Source: Puniceicoccaceae bacterium Marseille-Q1082
GTDB lineage: Bacteria; Verrucomicrobiota; Verrucomicrobiia; Opitutales; Intestinicryptomonadaceae
Assembly: GCA_904424815.1 (NCBI GenBank)
Contig: CAJGBI010000001.1
Span: 1,507,671-1,571,670, forward strand
Reading direction: 5' to 3'
DNA length: 64,000 nt
The notes under the pieces are model-generated. The model was given only the letters and a program-made list of their open reading frames with translations. It did not search any database and had not been told where the DNA came from. Made by a program: the position numbers and the translations under genes. This document shows, piece after piece, positions 31,802 through 40,698 of this stretch (positions within the stretch are counted from its first letter, which is position 1; each line of letters starts with the position of its first letter).

Positions 31802-33982
31802 ATGAACAGCCGCCTGCTTAAAACCGCCATAGCAATAATTTCCGCCTCATGCATTCCGCTTTTCGCGGAGTGGAAAATCGACTTCGACGAACAGTCTTCC
31901 TCCCTGCGAGCCTCGGACGGCGCGGCGAAAATCGAGGGCGCGCTGAGTTTCTCGTCAGGCGGAAAAAATTGGAAGGTCGCGGCCTCGCGCGACGGGGTTA
32001 AAGACCGCCTCGCGATAGTAGACCACAAAGGCGACGTCCAAGGCTACATCGTCTTCCCCGAAAAATCAGGGCGCCTCGAAATATTTTTCTACCACCGCAC
32101 GGCGCAAGCCTACAAAGGAAGGCTGGCGTTCGACGGCAGGATAGCTTTCGAGCCCGACGCCTTCGCCTGCCGCACCGATGCGCAAAAGGGCGAAAGGGTG
32201 TTGCAGCTGGGCGCAAATTCTCCGGATTCCGAACTCAATGACTCCGTCTTTTCGCCCAAAACGGACTCCGCGCTCAAGCTGCGCGCCGCGGATCTCAAAA
32301 TAAAATCGCTCGGAGGCGGAAAATTCGAGTTCGCAATGTCGGGCGAGATTTCGGAAGCCGCCGAAGCCGCGTTTTCCTTCGACCTCCAAAAGGATTATTT
32401 AAAAAACAGATATGTGCCCTATTACAGGCCGCTCGACAGAAAGCGCTGCCCCAAGACCCCCACCGGCTGGATGTCTTGGAACACGTATTTCGACAAGGCG
32501 ACCGCCGAGGACAATCTCGCCGAAGCGCGGGTCGGGCAAAAATACCTGCAACCGTTCGGCTGCGAAATATGGTCGATAGAGTCCTGGCAGGGAAATTCCG
32601 ACCAGCTCCCCGTCTCCAAATTTTACAACATGAATTTGGAGGTGAACGAAAGGCAATTTCCCAAAGGCATGAAAAAGCTCGCCGAGGACATACGCGCGCT
32701 CGGCTTCCGCCCCGGGATATGGATGGCGCCGTTCGGCACGGGCAACGAGGAGTTTTACCGCGGGCATAAAGACTGGTTTTTGCACGGCGCGGACGGAGCC
32801 CCCCTGCGCTGCTGGAACGGCAAATACACCCTCGACCCCACCGTGCCCGAAGCGCGCGAGCACCTGAAAAAAATCTTCAAAACCGCGCGCGAAGACTGGG
32901 GCTACGAATTTTTCAAAATCGACGGAATGTCCGGCAGAAGCTCGGGGTATTGCGCGCATATGTACGAGCGCCCCGAGGTGCGCGCGCGCTTCAAAGACCC
33001 CTCCTGCCCCAACCCTTTCGAGCTATGCGTCAAGGCGTTCAGGGAGGGGATCGGCGACGACGCCATATTTCTCGCCTGCCAGGGGCACACCTCGGGGCCG
33101 GAAGCGGCATATGCGGAAATGTCGCGCACCGGCGCGGACGTAGTGCACCCCAACCAGCCGGTAAAATGGGCGAACGTGCTCAACCAGGCGCGATGCACCG
33201 TCAACCAGATTTTCACGCACAACATTTCAATGATAGCCGACCCCGACACGGTTCTCGTAAAAGACCTCCCGCTCGAGACGGCGCGCGCGGAGGCGACGAT
33301 AGTAGCGCTGCCCGGACAGCTGACGTTCTTCGGCGACAGGCTCGCGGAGCTCGACGACCAAAAGATGAAAATCCTGCAACAGACCCTGCCCGTCGCCGAT
33401 GTGCGGCCCGCCGCTATTTACCCGCACTTTTCGATGCTGCCGGTCTGGAATCTCGCCGTCAGAAGTCCGGTTTTCGGGCAGTACAACGCCGTCGCGCTCT
33501 TCAACTGGGGCGACGAAGACGCCGACATTTCCGCTTCCGCCAAGGAGCTCGGGCTGCCCGAGGGCGCGGAGTTTGACGCCTACGAATTTTGGACGAAAAA
33601 GCCGATGGGCAAAATCCGGCTTCCGCTATCCGTGCGCGTTCCGGCGCGCGGCGTCAGGGTGGTGGTTCTCCGCCCCGCCTCGGCGAATCCCCAGATCCTC
33701 GGAACGGACAGGCATGTCGCCCAGACCGGATTTGAATTCAAGTCCGCAAAGTGGAATCCGGCGGAAAACTCCCTCGACGGAGAAATATCCCTCGTGCGCG
33801 GCTTCCCGATCGAAGTCGCCGTATCGCTCCCCGACGGGTATGAATTTGTGGGGGCGGAAGCCGAGGGCGCGGAGTGCTCCGCAAAAGCCTCGGAAGGTTG
33901 CGCCGCCGTGACTTTCAAGGGCAAGGATCCATCTAAAAACTCCGACTGCAAATTCAGGATATTCTTTAAAAAACGGCGGTAG
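31802..33982 (+). CDS. Secreted clan GH-D glycoside hydrolase (alpha-galactosidase-like, GH36/GH27/GH31-related)
   Basis: About 726 residues from ATG 31802, with signal peptide LLKTAIAIISASCIPLFA. A beta-rich N-terminal domain covers about 20-215. The barrel begins TPTGWMSWNTYFDKATAEDN, the GW.SW pattern typical of clan D. LGFRPGIWMAPFG, then GYEFFKIDGM carries the nucleophile Asp (KxD), and LACQGHTSGPEA plus the following ADVVHPNQPVKWANVL segment holds the expected acid/base side. A C-terminal beta-sandwich follows. It probably removes alpha-linked galactose or a related sugar from plant or host glycans in the periplasm or outside. The exact substrate cannot be read from the sequence. Confidence 0.8.
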   Translation: MNSRLLKTAIAIISASCIPLFAEWKIDFDEQSSSLRASDGAAKIEGALSFSSGGKNWKVAASRDGVKDRLAIVDHKGDVQGYIVFPEKSGRLEIFFYHRTAQAYKGRLAFDGRIAFEPDAFACRTDAQKGERVLQLGANSPDSELNDSVFSPKTDSALKLRAADLKIKSLGGGKFEFAMSGEISEAAEAAFSFDLQKDYLKNRYVPYYRPLDRKRCPKTPTGWMSWNTYFDKATAEDNLAEARVGQKYLQPFGCEIWSIESWQGNSDQLPVSKFYNMNLEVNERQFPKGMKKLAEDIRALGFRPGIWMAPFGTGNEEFYRGHKDWFLHGADGAPLRCWNGKYTLDPTVPEAREHLKKIFKTAREDWGYEFFKIDGMSGRSSGYCAHMYERPEVRARFKDPSCPNPFELCVKAFREGIGDDAIFLACQGHTSGPEAAYAEMSRTGADVVHPNQPVKWANVLNQARCTVNQIFTHNISMIADPDTVLVKDLPLETARAEATIVALPGQLTFFGDRLAELDDQKMKILQQTLPVADVRPAAIYPHFSMLPVWNLAVRSPVFGQYNAVALFNWGDEDADISASAKELGLPEGAEFDAYEFWTKKPMGKIRLPLSVRVPARGVRVVVLRPASANPQILGTDRHVAQTGFEFKSAKWNPAENSLDGEISLVRGFPIEVAVSLPDGYEFVGAEAEGAECSAKASEGCAAVTFKGKDPSKNSDCKFRIFFKKRR

Positions 33983-34205
33983 CGGCGCGGAATCCCGCGC
34001 CAGAATCCGCCGCGCTGCCCGCCGAAAAAATTGCAGAAGGCAATACGTATCGAGCAGCGTGGACTTCATTCCGCCCAAAAGGTCAGCGACAATTCCAAGC
34101 GGGGTATGCCGGGCGCGCCCCCTCCGCCGGAGAAAAACAATCTTCGGCCGAAAAAAAGTAATTGCTTGACAATCCTCCGAAGAGGGAAAAATTCGGTTGT
34201 TTATT

Positions 34206-34597
34206 TGAAAGCGTTAATGACAGTCTTATTGTTCGCCGTGTCGCTCGCGTCGTCTCTTGCGGGGCAGCCGGCCGACTGCCGAACCGACGAATTTCCGTGC
34301 GGCTCGGGGACGTTTATTGACGCGCAGAGCGACACTTCAAAAGTTTACGGGCTTCCGCAGTCGGTGTCGCCGGCTTCGTTGGACAAACACCGCGACAGGC
34401 GCGCAAAACAGCGCGAAAGGCTCGACTGCTTTGATTCCGCGTGTTCCCCTGAATGCGCGGCGGTTCAATACTGCGATTTGTTTTGTTTCCGCAATGCGGC
34501 GGCGCCCCATTGCGAAAGCGGTTGCGGAATTCCGATGGCGGACTCCCGCAACACCGGCGCCGGCGCGCCTGTAAAAATCCGCAACCTTCTGCTTTGA
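34206..34597 (+). CDS. Possible small secreted Cys-rich protein (doubtful)
   Basis: An open frame that reads well from a TTG at 34206 or ATG at 34218: LKALMTVLLFAVSLASSLAGQPA resembles a signal peptide, followed by Cys-containing segments (DCRTDEFPCGSG, CFDSACSPECAAVQYCDLFC). No homologue is recognised and no good ribosome-binding site is seen. Codon use is weakly GC3-biased compared with neighbours. It could be a real lineage-specific secreted protein or chance. The interval 33983-34205 has nothing else recognisable. Confidence 0.3.
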
Positions 34598-34736
34598 GGC
34601 TTTCGCGCGCCGAGCCCCGCCGAGGACGGGGCGCAGGCGATGCCGGCCGTGTCTTTAAACCGCGCACAATTTTTTGCGCACGACGGGATTTTTGCGTTCT
34701 CTTTCTCGTCACCCCTTCAAAACAATAGCAGAAATT

Positions 34737-36068
34737 ATGGAATACATACACGATTTTGCCCAATCCCACGCTGTGGCACTCTCGGCGGGAATTCTGATAA
34801 TTGCCTACATATTCATAGCCGCCGAAAAGATAAGCAAGGTAACGGTGGCCCTGATAGGCGCGTGCGCCGCGATTTTCCTCGGGCTGGTCAGCGAGGACAA
34901 GCTCTTGGAAAACGGGGCGGCGAACCTCGCGTACTACGTGAACTACATCGACTTCAACGTCATATTCCTGCTGATTTCGATGATGATAATCGTCTCCATC
35001 GCGGCGGGAAGCGGCATATTCAACTACGCCGCGGCAAAGATGCTCGCCCTAACGCGCGGAAGGCCCGTTCTGATCCTTCCGGCGCTCGCGTTCTTCACGG
35101 CTTTCGTGAGCGCGTTTCTCGACAACGTGACGACCGTCATCCTCGTAATGCCCATGACATTTGCGATAGCCGAAAAGCTTGAAATCAACCCCGTCCCGTT
35201 CTTAATAACCGAAGTGTTCGCCTCCAATATCGGCGGAACCGCAACCCTCATCGGCGACCCGCCGAACATCATAATAGGAAGCGCTGCGGGGCTTTCATTC
35301 ATGGATTTCGTGCGGGAGCTCACTCCGATAGTCGCGCTCATAATGGTGGCGGTATGCGCGTTTCTGCTCTTTGCGTTCCGCAAAAGCCTCAAAGCCCCAA
35401 AGGAAAAAATGGACGAACTCATGCGCTCCGAAGGCGGGGTGGGGGCAATCACCGACCGCGCTTGCGCGATAAGGTCGATAATCGTGTTGTCGCTCGTCAT
35501 CCTCGGGTTCATGTTGCACGACGCGATAGGGTTCCAGACCTCCACGATAGCCCTCGCTGGCGCCGCCGTGCTCCTGATTTTCGAAAAGCCCGAAAAGATT
35601 TTCAGGGATCTGGAATGGAACACTATATTCTTTTTCATAGGGCTATTCATAATAGTCGGCGCGCTCGAGGCGTCCGGCGGAATCAAGATGATGGCCGACG
35701 CAATCTTAAAGGCCACCCACGGCTCCCAGGCGGCGACTTCCATGATAATCCTCTGGGGCTCCGGTTTCATATCCGGAATAATAGACAATATCCCCTACAC
35801 TGCGACTATGACGCCCATGATTCTCGAAATCGAAAAGGCAATGGGCGCCGAATACGCCTATCCGCTCTGGTGGAGCCTATCGCTCGGGGCGTGCCTTGGC
35901 GGCAACATGACGATAATAGGGGCGGCCGCCAACGTCATAGTGTCCGAAAACTCCGCAAAGCACGGGCATAAAATAACCTTCATGCAGTTTTTCAAATACG
36001 GGTTTATCGTCATGCTCATATCGCTCGCAATCAGCGCGGCATGCCTGTGGCTCAAATTCTTCATCTAA
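34737..36068 (+). CDS. NhaD/ArsB-superfamily ion transporter (probable Na+/H+ antiporter)
   Basis: 443 residues from ATG 34737; the longer frame to 34674 adds an unlikely basic stretch. About 11-12 hydrophobic helices with the ion-transporter superfamily signatures FLDNVTTVILVMPMTFAIA, EVFASNIGGTATLIGDPPNIIIGS and the second-repeat SGIIDNIPYTATMTPMI and GNMTIIGAAANVIVSE. This arrangement is typical of NhaD-type and related citrate/arsenite permeases. Next to OadG and OadB genes it is most simply a Na+/H+ antiporter that uses or balances the sodium gradient, though an organic acid substrate is possible. Confidence 0.8.
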   Translation: MEYIHDFAQSHAVALSAGILIIAYIFIAAEKISKVTVALIGACAAIFLGLVSEDKLLENGAANLAYYVNYIDFNVIFLLISMMIIVSIAAGSGIFNYAAAKMLALTRGRPVLILPALAFFTAFVSAFLDNVTTVILVMPMTFAIAEKLEINPVPFLITEVFASNIGGTATLIGDPPNIIIGSAAGLSFMDFVRELTPIVALIMVAVCAFLLFAFRKSLKAPKEKMDELMRSEGGVGAITDRACAIRSIIVLSLVILGFMLHDAIGFQTSTIALAGAAVLLIFEKPEKIFRDLEWNTIFFFIGLFIIVGALEASGGIKMMADAILKATHGSQAATSMIILWGSGFISGIIDNIPYTATMTPMILEIEKAMGAEYAYPLWWSLSLGACLGGNMTIIGAAANVIVSENSAKHGHKITFMQFFKYGFIVMLISLAISAACLWLKFFI

Positions 36069-36082
36069 AAAAAGGAGACAAT

Positions 36083-36247
36083 ATGATTATAGCCGAAATG
36101 CTAATACCAATGCACCCGAACCTCATGCAGATGGCCGGGTTTTGCGCGGCGGGTTTTTTGCTCGTGATGTTCGTGCTCGCGTTCCAGTCGGTGCTGACGT
36201 CGCTGATAGGCAAAATATTCACGTCCATTGAAAATCAGAAAAAATAA
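36083..36247 (+). CDS. OadG-like small membrane subunit of a sodium pump
   Basis: 54 residues from ATG 36083 with AAGGAG seven bases upstream. One hydrophobic helix (AGFCAAGFLLVMFVLAFQSVLTSLIG), preceded by a short N-terminus (MLIPMHPNLMQM) that closely matches the larger OadG-like protein at 51634-52071 (LIPAHPNFEQM). Such gamma/delta subunits anchor and assemble Na+-translocating decarboxylases. It lacks the C-terminal soluble region of its paralogue. It is followed after 18 bases by the beta subunit. Confidence 0.75.
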   Translation: MIIAEMLIPMHPNLMQMAGFCAAGFLLVMFVLAFQSVLTSLIGKIFTSIENQKK

Positions 36248-36265
36248 CTTCAACCTCCGTAAATT

Positions 36266-37858
36266 ATGCTGCAAAGTCTGATCGATCTGGCCTGCGACAC
36301 AGGTTTTCTGTACGTCGACTGGCGAATGATAGTAATGTGGGGCGTCGTCGCGGTGCTGATGTATCTGGCGGTGTTCAAGGAATTCGAGCCGCTGCTGCTC
36401 GTGCCGATAGCGTTCGGCGCTCTGTTGGCGAACCTTCCGACCGAAGGCGTGCTCAACAAGCCCGCCGGAGCTCTGATCGCGCCCGCCGAGGGCACGGCGA
36501 CAACCGTATTCGTCTCCGAAGGCGACAAGGTGTTCGTTCCGCGCGTGGTAAAGCACCTGCCAAAGTCCGTCTCGGAAATGATAAGAAACGCCGACGCCAC
36601 CCAAGCCGAAGCGCAAAAGGACGTCGAAGGATACTTCAAGTTCCTTGAAGACGTCACCAGCTCCGCGAGCCGCGAAGACACCCTTAAAAAGGCAAAGGGC
36701 ATTCCGGATCTCGTGGCGATAGTCCGCCCGGACACCGCCCAGTCCGATACCGACAAGGAAGCGGCGGAAGCTTCCATGGCGTTTAAAGTCGCCTTTAAAG
36801 GAAAACAGGTAGACCTGCGGGGCTCCGACCTTCTCGTGTTCGCGCAGGCCTCCGGAGACGTCACCGACGTAATGGTAAAGGCGGGCGAGCGCGTCGCCAA
36901 CGGGCAGAAGCTCGTAGACGTGTACAGCGCGCGCACGGGCGGCCTTTATTACTATCTGCAAATGGGCGTACTGCTCGAAATCTTCCCGCCGCTCATCTTC
37001 CTCGGCGTCGGGGCCCTCACCGACTTCGGCCCGCTCATCGCCCGCCCGAAAACCCTCCTTCTGGGCGGCGCGGCGCAGTTCGGCGTGTTCGCGACCTTCA
37101 TCGGAGCCGTTTGGCTCGGCTTCACCTCGCAGGAGGCCGCCTCAATCGGCATCATCGGCGGCGCGGACGGCCCGACCTCCATATTCATCACCAACAAGCT
37201 CGCGCCCCATCTGCTCGCGCCGATTGCGGTTGCGGCGTACAGCTACATGGCGCTCGTGCCGATAATCCAGCCGCCCATCATGCGCGCGCTAACGACGGAA
37301 GCCGAGCGCAAAATCCGCATGAAGAGCCTCCGCAAGGTTTCGCGCCTCGAAAAGCTGATATTTGCGCTAATCGTCACGATATTCTGCATACTGCTCGTCC
37401 CGGACGTATCGGCGCTCGTTGCGATGCTCATGCTCGGCAACTTCCTGCGCGAATGCGGCGTCTGCGAGCGCCTCAGCAAGGCGGCGCAGAACGAGCTCAT
37501 CAACGTTGTGACAATCTTCCTCGGAACTTCGGTGGGCATAACGATGACTGGCGACAGGTTCCTGCGCGTGGACACGCTCTCCATTCTCTCGCTCGGGGTG
37601 GTCGCATTCGGATTCTCGACCGCGGCGGGCGTTGTGATGGCGAAAATCATGAACCTATTCGGCGGCGACAAGGTGAACCCGCTCATAGGATCTGCGGGCG
37701 TCTCGGCCGTCCCGATGGCCGCGCGCGTATCGCAGGTGGAAGGGCAAAAGGCCGATCCCACGAACTATCTGCTCATGCACGCAATGGGCCCGAACGTCGC
37801 CGGCGTTATAGGCACGGCGCTCGTTGCCGGATACTTTATCGCAACTATAGGAAACTAA
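36266..37858 (+). CDS. oadB: Na+-translocating decarboxylase beta subunit (OadB-like) with inserted domain, orphan copy
   Basis: 530 residues, versus about 375-430 for usual OadB. The N-terminal helix and [22 protein letters not shown] (40-61), then the membrane domain from [35 protein letters not shown] onward, are canonical, including [10 protein letters not shown] and NLFGG...[17 protein letters not shown]. Residues about 63-222 are an insert with two half-motifs of biotinyl/lipoyl-like barrels (EGTATTVFVSEGDKV and [25 protein letters not shown]) separated by a helical part. A second, full complex is at 49.5-54.2 kb; this copy has no alpha or biotin subunit beside it and may share those in trans. 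Confidence 0.85.
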   Translation: MLQSLIDLACDTGFLYVDWRMIVMWGVVAVLMYLAVFKEFEPLLLVPIAFGALLANLPTEGVLNKPAGALIAPAEGTATTVFVSEGDKVFVPRVVKHLPKSVSEMIRNADATQAEAQKDVEGYFKFLEDVTSSASREDTLKKAKGIPDLVAIVRPDTAQSDTDKEAAEASMAFKVAFKGKQVDLRGSDLLVFAQASGDVTDVMVKAGERVANGQKLVDVYSARTGGLYYYLQMGVLLEIFPPLIFLGVGALTDFGPLIARPKTLLLGGAAQFGVFATFIGAVWLGFTSQEAASIGIIGGADGPTSIFITNKLAPHLLAPIAVAAYSYMALVPIIQPPIMRALTTEAERKIRMKSLRKVSRLEKLIFALIVTIFCILLVPDVSALVAMLMLGNFLRECGVCERLSKAAQNELINVVTIFLGTSVGITMTGDRFLRVDTLSILSLGVVAFGFSTAAGVVMAKIMNLFGGDKVNPLIGSAGVSAVPMAARVSQVEGQKADPTNYLLMHAMGPNVAGVIGTALVAGYFIATIGN

Positions 37859-37879
37859 TAGTTCAAAAGGCAATAGCGA

Positions 37880-37911
37880 GGGCGCACCCTGGCGGGTGCG
37901 CCCTTTTCTTT
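37880..37911 (+). terminator. Intrinsic terminator of the antiporter-OadG-OadB operon
   Basis: GGGCGCACC-CTGGC-GGGTGCGCCC stem-loop followed by TTTTCTTTT. Bases 37912-38100 hold nothing else recognisable. Confidence 0.85.
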
Positions 37912-38106
37912 TGCAGGCCGCGGGCGCGGAAAACGAAAAAAGCGCAAAAACGCACTGTCCGCGCGGCGGGCGGGCAAAAAATGCCGGCGGCGAAATCAAT
38001 TCGGGCTTGCCCCATTTGCCGCGCCGAAATTTCCGACAACCGGCCAGGCAAAAACGGCGAAAATAAAACTAAGACACGCCGGCGATAAATATCTTAATTG
38101 TCTTTA

Positions 38107-38240
38107 TATAATCTTTCATAAATTGAAGGTTAAATATGCAAGATTTTCTCTCGGGTTTAAATCCAGCCCCCCCCCCCAATCCAAACCGTTAAAAATTGCG
38201 CTTGCCTGAAAAATCCCGCGCGTTTTGATATCGTTTAATG
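38107..38240 (+). promoter_or_regulatory. Leader with poly-C tract and overlapping leader ORF before a GT8 gene
   Basis: TATAAT at 38107 is a good -10; GAAGG six bases before ATG 38136 is a good ribosome-binding site for a leader ORF (MQDFLSGLNPAPPP...). The ORF runs into 11 consecutive C's (38167-38177) and, as sequenced, stops at 38190-38192. With 10 or 13 C's it would run on and stop at TAA 38236, overlapping the glycosyltransferase ATG at 38238 (TAATG), a classic coupling arrangement. This looks like a slippage switch on glycosyltransferase translation. Confidence 0.5.
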
Positions 38241-39194
38241 AAAAAACTTCCGCGGGTTGAAATCTTTATGGCGTGCGACGCCAATTACGCGCCGCACCTG
38301 TGCGCGGCGATGGCGTCTGTTATGGACAACACCCGGCGGGACCTGCGCTTCAACATACTAAGCAACGCTCTGCCGGAGGAAATTCGCGCAAAAATCGCCG
38401 AATGCGCCGGAACATGCGCGGAAGTCGAATTTCTCGAAATTGACAAATCGCTGTTCGCGGGTTTCGACGTAAAGCTGAAACACCTCTCGATAGAGGCGTG
38501 CTACCGCTACTGCGCGGCGAAAATCCGCCCCGAACTCGCCAAGGCGGTCTATCTGGATTGCGACACGGTAGTCCTCGGGGACATAGGCGAACTTTTCGAC
38601 TTCGACATCTCGGGCGTCTGCGCGGGGGTTGTGGACGACGTCATAAAAGAATCCTACGTGAAATCGCTCGGGCTCGGCAGGTATTTCAATTCGGGCGTAA
38701 TGCTGCTAAACCTTGCAAAAATGCGCGAAACCCGCGCGGACGAAAGGCTGTTTAAAAAAACCGCCGAACTCTCCGGCAAAAGCAGATACCTCGACCAGGA
38801 CGCCCTGAATATCGTCTTTGCGGGCGACGAGATTTTCCTGCCGCAAAAATGGAACGCCGTCGCCCCGCTTTTCAGAAGGATTCCGAAATCGAAATTCGCG
38901 CCGCCCCGCGAGCTTGCCGAAGCGGCGGAAAACCCCGCAATTGCGCATTTCACGGGCCCCGACAAGCCGTGGAAAATCCCGCGTTCAATGCTCGCGCACC
39001 CGTTCGCGCCCGCCTATTTTTATTACCTCTCAAAAACTCCGTTCGCCGCCGAAGCCCAAAAGTTCCGCGCCGCATTCCGCCCGCTCCCCGCCCTCGCGAA
39101 CTATTTCAAACGCCACCTGTTCTTCTTTTTGCGCCCGCAATTTTGGAAGATGCGCCGCCTGCGCGCGCGCAACCTCGAACGCTTCCGCACCTGA
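38238..39194 (+). CDS. Glycosyltransferase family 8 (LPS/surface glycan type)
   Basis: 318 residues. EIFMACDANYAPHLCAAMASVMDN is the nucleotide-sugar binding N-terminus of GT8; YLDCDTVVLGDIGELFDFD carries the DxD metal-binding motif; YFNSGVMLLNL and RYLDQDALNIVF then IAHFTGPDKPW complete the family pattern (galactosyl- and glucosyltransferases of LPS cores). The C-terminal 60 residues are basic. No membrane helix. It heads a small glycan cluster with another glycosyltransferase and a PIG-L deacetylase. No strong ribosome-binding site is seen before the ATG, consistent with coupling to the leader ORF. Confidence 0.88.
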   Translation: MKKLPRVEIFMACDANYAPHLCAAMASVMDNTRRDLRFNILSNALPEEIRAKIAECAGTCAEVEFLEIDKSLFAGFDVKLKHLSIEACYRYCAAKIRPELAKAVYLDCDTVVLGDIGELFDFDISGVCAGVVDDVIKESYVKSLGLGRYFNSGVMLLNLAKMRETRADERLFKKTAELSGKSRYLDQDALNIVFAGDEIFLPQKWNAVAPLFRRIPKSKFAPPRELAEAAENPAIAHFTGPDKPWKIPRSMLAHPFAPAYFYYLSKTPFAAEAQKFRAAFRPLPALANYFKRHLFFFLRPQFWKMRRLRARNLERFRT

Positions 39195-39287
39195 CCCCGC
39201 CGCGCGAAGTCGGGAGTTGACACGCGCGCCGTTTTGCGGGTATAACTTTTGGCTTATTTATCAAATCCATCTTTTCGACGGCGGCAT

Positions 39288-40013
39288 ATGTACACGGTTG
39301 TTTGCATGAAATGGGGCGACAAATACGGCCCCGAATACGTCAACAGGCTATTCAATATGGTCGCGCGCAATACGACGCTGCCGTTCAAATTCGTCTGCTT
39401 TACCGACGACTCAAAAGGGTTGCTTCCGGAAATCGACGCCCGCCCCCTCCCGCAAATGGATCTGCCTCCCGACAAGGAGCGCGGCTGGCGCAAGCTCTCC
39501 CTTTTCAGAAAGGATGTCGGGCTCGAAGGCCGCGTGCTCTTCCTCGACCTCGACACCGTGATAGTCGGCAACATCGACGGCTACTTCACGATGGACGGGA
39601 AATTCATCTTCATCAAGCACTGGAAACCCTCCGAAAAACACGGAATCGGCGAAACGGGCGTCTACCGCTTTGAGGCGGGCGAGCTGCAATTCCTCTACGA
39701 CGACTTCATGGCGAACATGGAAAAGATAAAGGCCTCCTACCGCCATGAACAGGCGTACGTCGGCGACGTCCTCTCAAAGAGGGGGCTTGCCGCTTTCTGG
39801 CCGCAGGAGTGGATGCCGAGCTTCAAATACACCTGCATGAGGCCGTTTCCGCTGAACTTTTTCCTCGAACCCGTCCTGCCGAAAGGCGCGAAGATGGTGA
39901 TATTCCACGGCAATCCCACGCCCGACCAGGCGCTCTCCGGCAAAGTCAAGGGCATAAAAAAATTTGTGAGATTCGTCAAAACCCCTGAATGGCTCAAACG
40001 CAACTGGCGCTAA
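39288..40013 (+). CDS. DxD-containing glycosyltransferase (GT-A fold)
   Basis: About 241 residues from ATG 39288; the longer frame from 39249 gives an unlikely start. MYTVVCMKWGDKYGPEYVNRLF and FVCFTDD at the N-terminus, VLFLDLDTVIVGNID with the DxD motif, GIGETGVYRFEAGEL and MVIFHGNPTPDQAL near the end. This is the pattern of small bacterial GT-A enzymes adding sugars to surface polysaccharides. The stop is one base before the PIG-L gene start, so the two are coupled. Acceptor and donor unknown. Confidence 0.75.
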   Translation: MYTVVCMKWGDKYGPEYVNRLFNMVARNTTLPFKFVCFTDDSKGLLPEIDARPLPQMDLPPDKERGWRKLSLFRKDVGLEGRVLFLDLDTVIVGNIDGYFTMDGKFIFIKHWKPSEKHGIGETGVYRFEAGELQFLYDDFMANMEKIKASYRHEQAYVGDVLSKRGLAAFWPQEWMPSFKYTCMRPFPLNFFLEPVLPKGAKMVIFHGNPTPDQALSGKVKGIKKFVRFVKTPEWLKRNWR

Positions 40014-40014
40014 A

Positions 40015-40698
40015 ATGAAAAAAACCGTACTCGTACTCGCCCCGCACAATGACGACGAAACCCTCGGCTGCGGCGCGACCATCGCAAAGCACGCCGACAT
40101 GGGCGACGACGTATACGTCGCGACCCTCACCTCGATAGAGGACGGGCACCCCGTGATGAAGCCCAACAAAGACGTCATACGCGCCGAGACCATAGAGGCC
40201 ATGCGGATTTTGGGGGTTCCGCGCCAAAACATAATTTTCAGGGATCTGCCCAACGTGCTGCTCAACGATATTCCGATGCACGAAGTCAACAAAGTTGTGC
40301 ACGACGTAATCGAACAGGTCTCGCCCGACGTGCTGTACGTGCCGTTCATGTACGACCTGCACAAGGACCACCGCGAAATCCTCTACGCGGCGCAGGTTGC
40401 GGCGCGCACCTGCACGCCGACCGGAAGGAAAATCAAGGAAATTTACATGTACGAAACGCTCTCGGAAACCCACTGGAACATAGACCACACCGAGGGCGGA
40501 TTCCTCCCCAATGTTTTCAACAACATAGAGGAGTACATCGACAAAAAAGTCGAGGCGGTAAAAGCCTACAAGAGCCAGTTGAAAACCTATCCCGACGTTC
40601 GCTGCGTAGAGGCGATAAAGGCGCTCGCCCTCTTCCGCGGATCCGTAATGGGAATGGAGCACGCCGAAGCCTTCGTCCTGGTCCGCAAACTGATGTAA
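40015..40698 (+). CDS. PIG-L (LmbE-like) family deacetylase
   Basis: 227 residues. LVLAPHNDDETLGCGATIAKHADMG carries the family zinc-binding motif, here PHNDDE instead of the common HPDDE; DVLYVPFMYDLHKDHREILYAAQVA supplies the later HxxH ligand pair. These enzymes remove N-acetyl groups from amino sugars such as GlcNAc-linked lipids or LPS intermediates. Position behind two glycosyltransferases suggests deacetylation of a surface glycan precursor. GpmA-like or bacillithiol roles are not supported by the context. Confidence 0.85.
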   Translation: MKKTVLVLAPHNDDETLGCGATIAKHADMGDDVYVATLTSIEDGHPVMKPNKDVIRAETIEAMRILGVPRQNIIFRDLPNVLLNDIPMHEVNKVVHDVIEQVSPDVLYVPFMYDLHKDHREILYAAQVAARTCTPTGRKIKEIYMYETLSETHWNIDHTEGGFLPNVFNNIEEYIDKKVEAVKAYKSQLKTYPDVRCVEAIKALALFRGSVMGMEHAEAFVLVRKLM

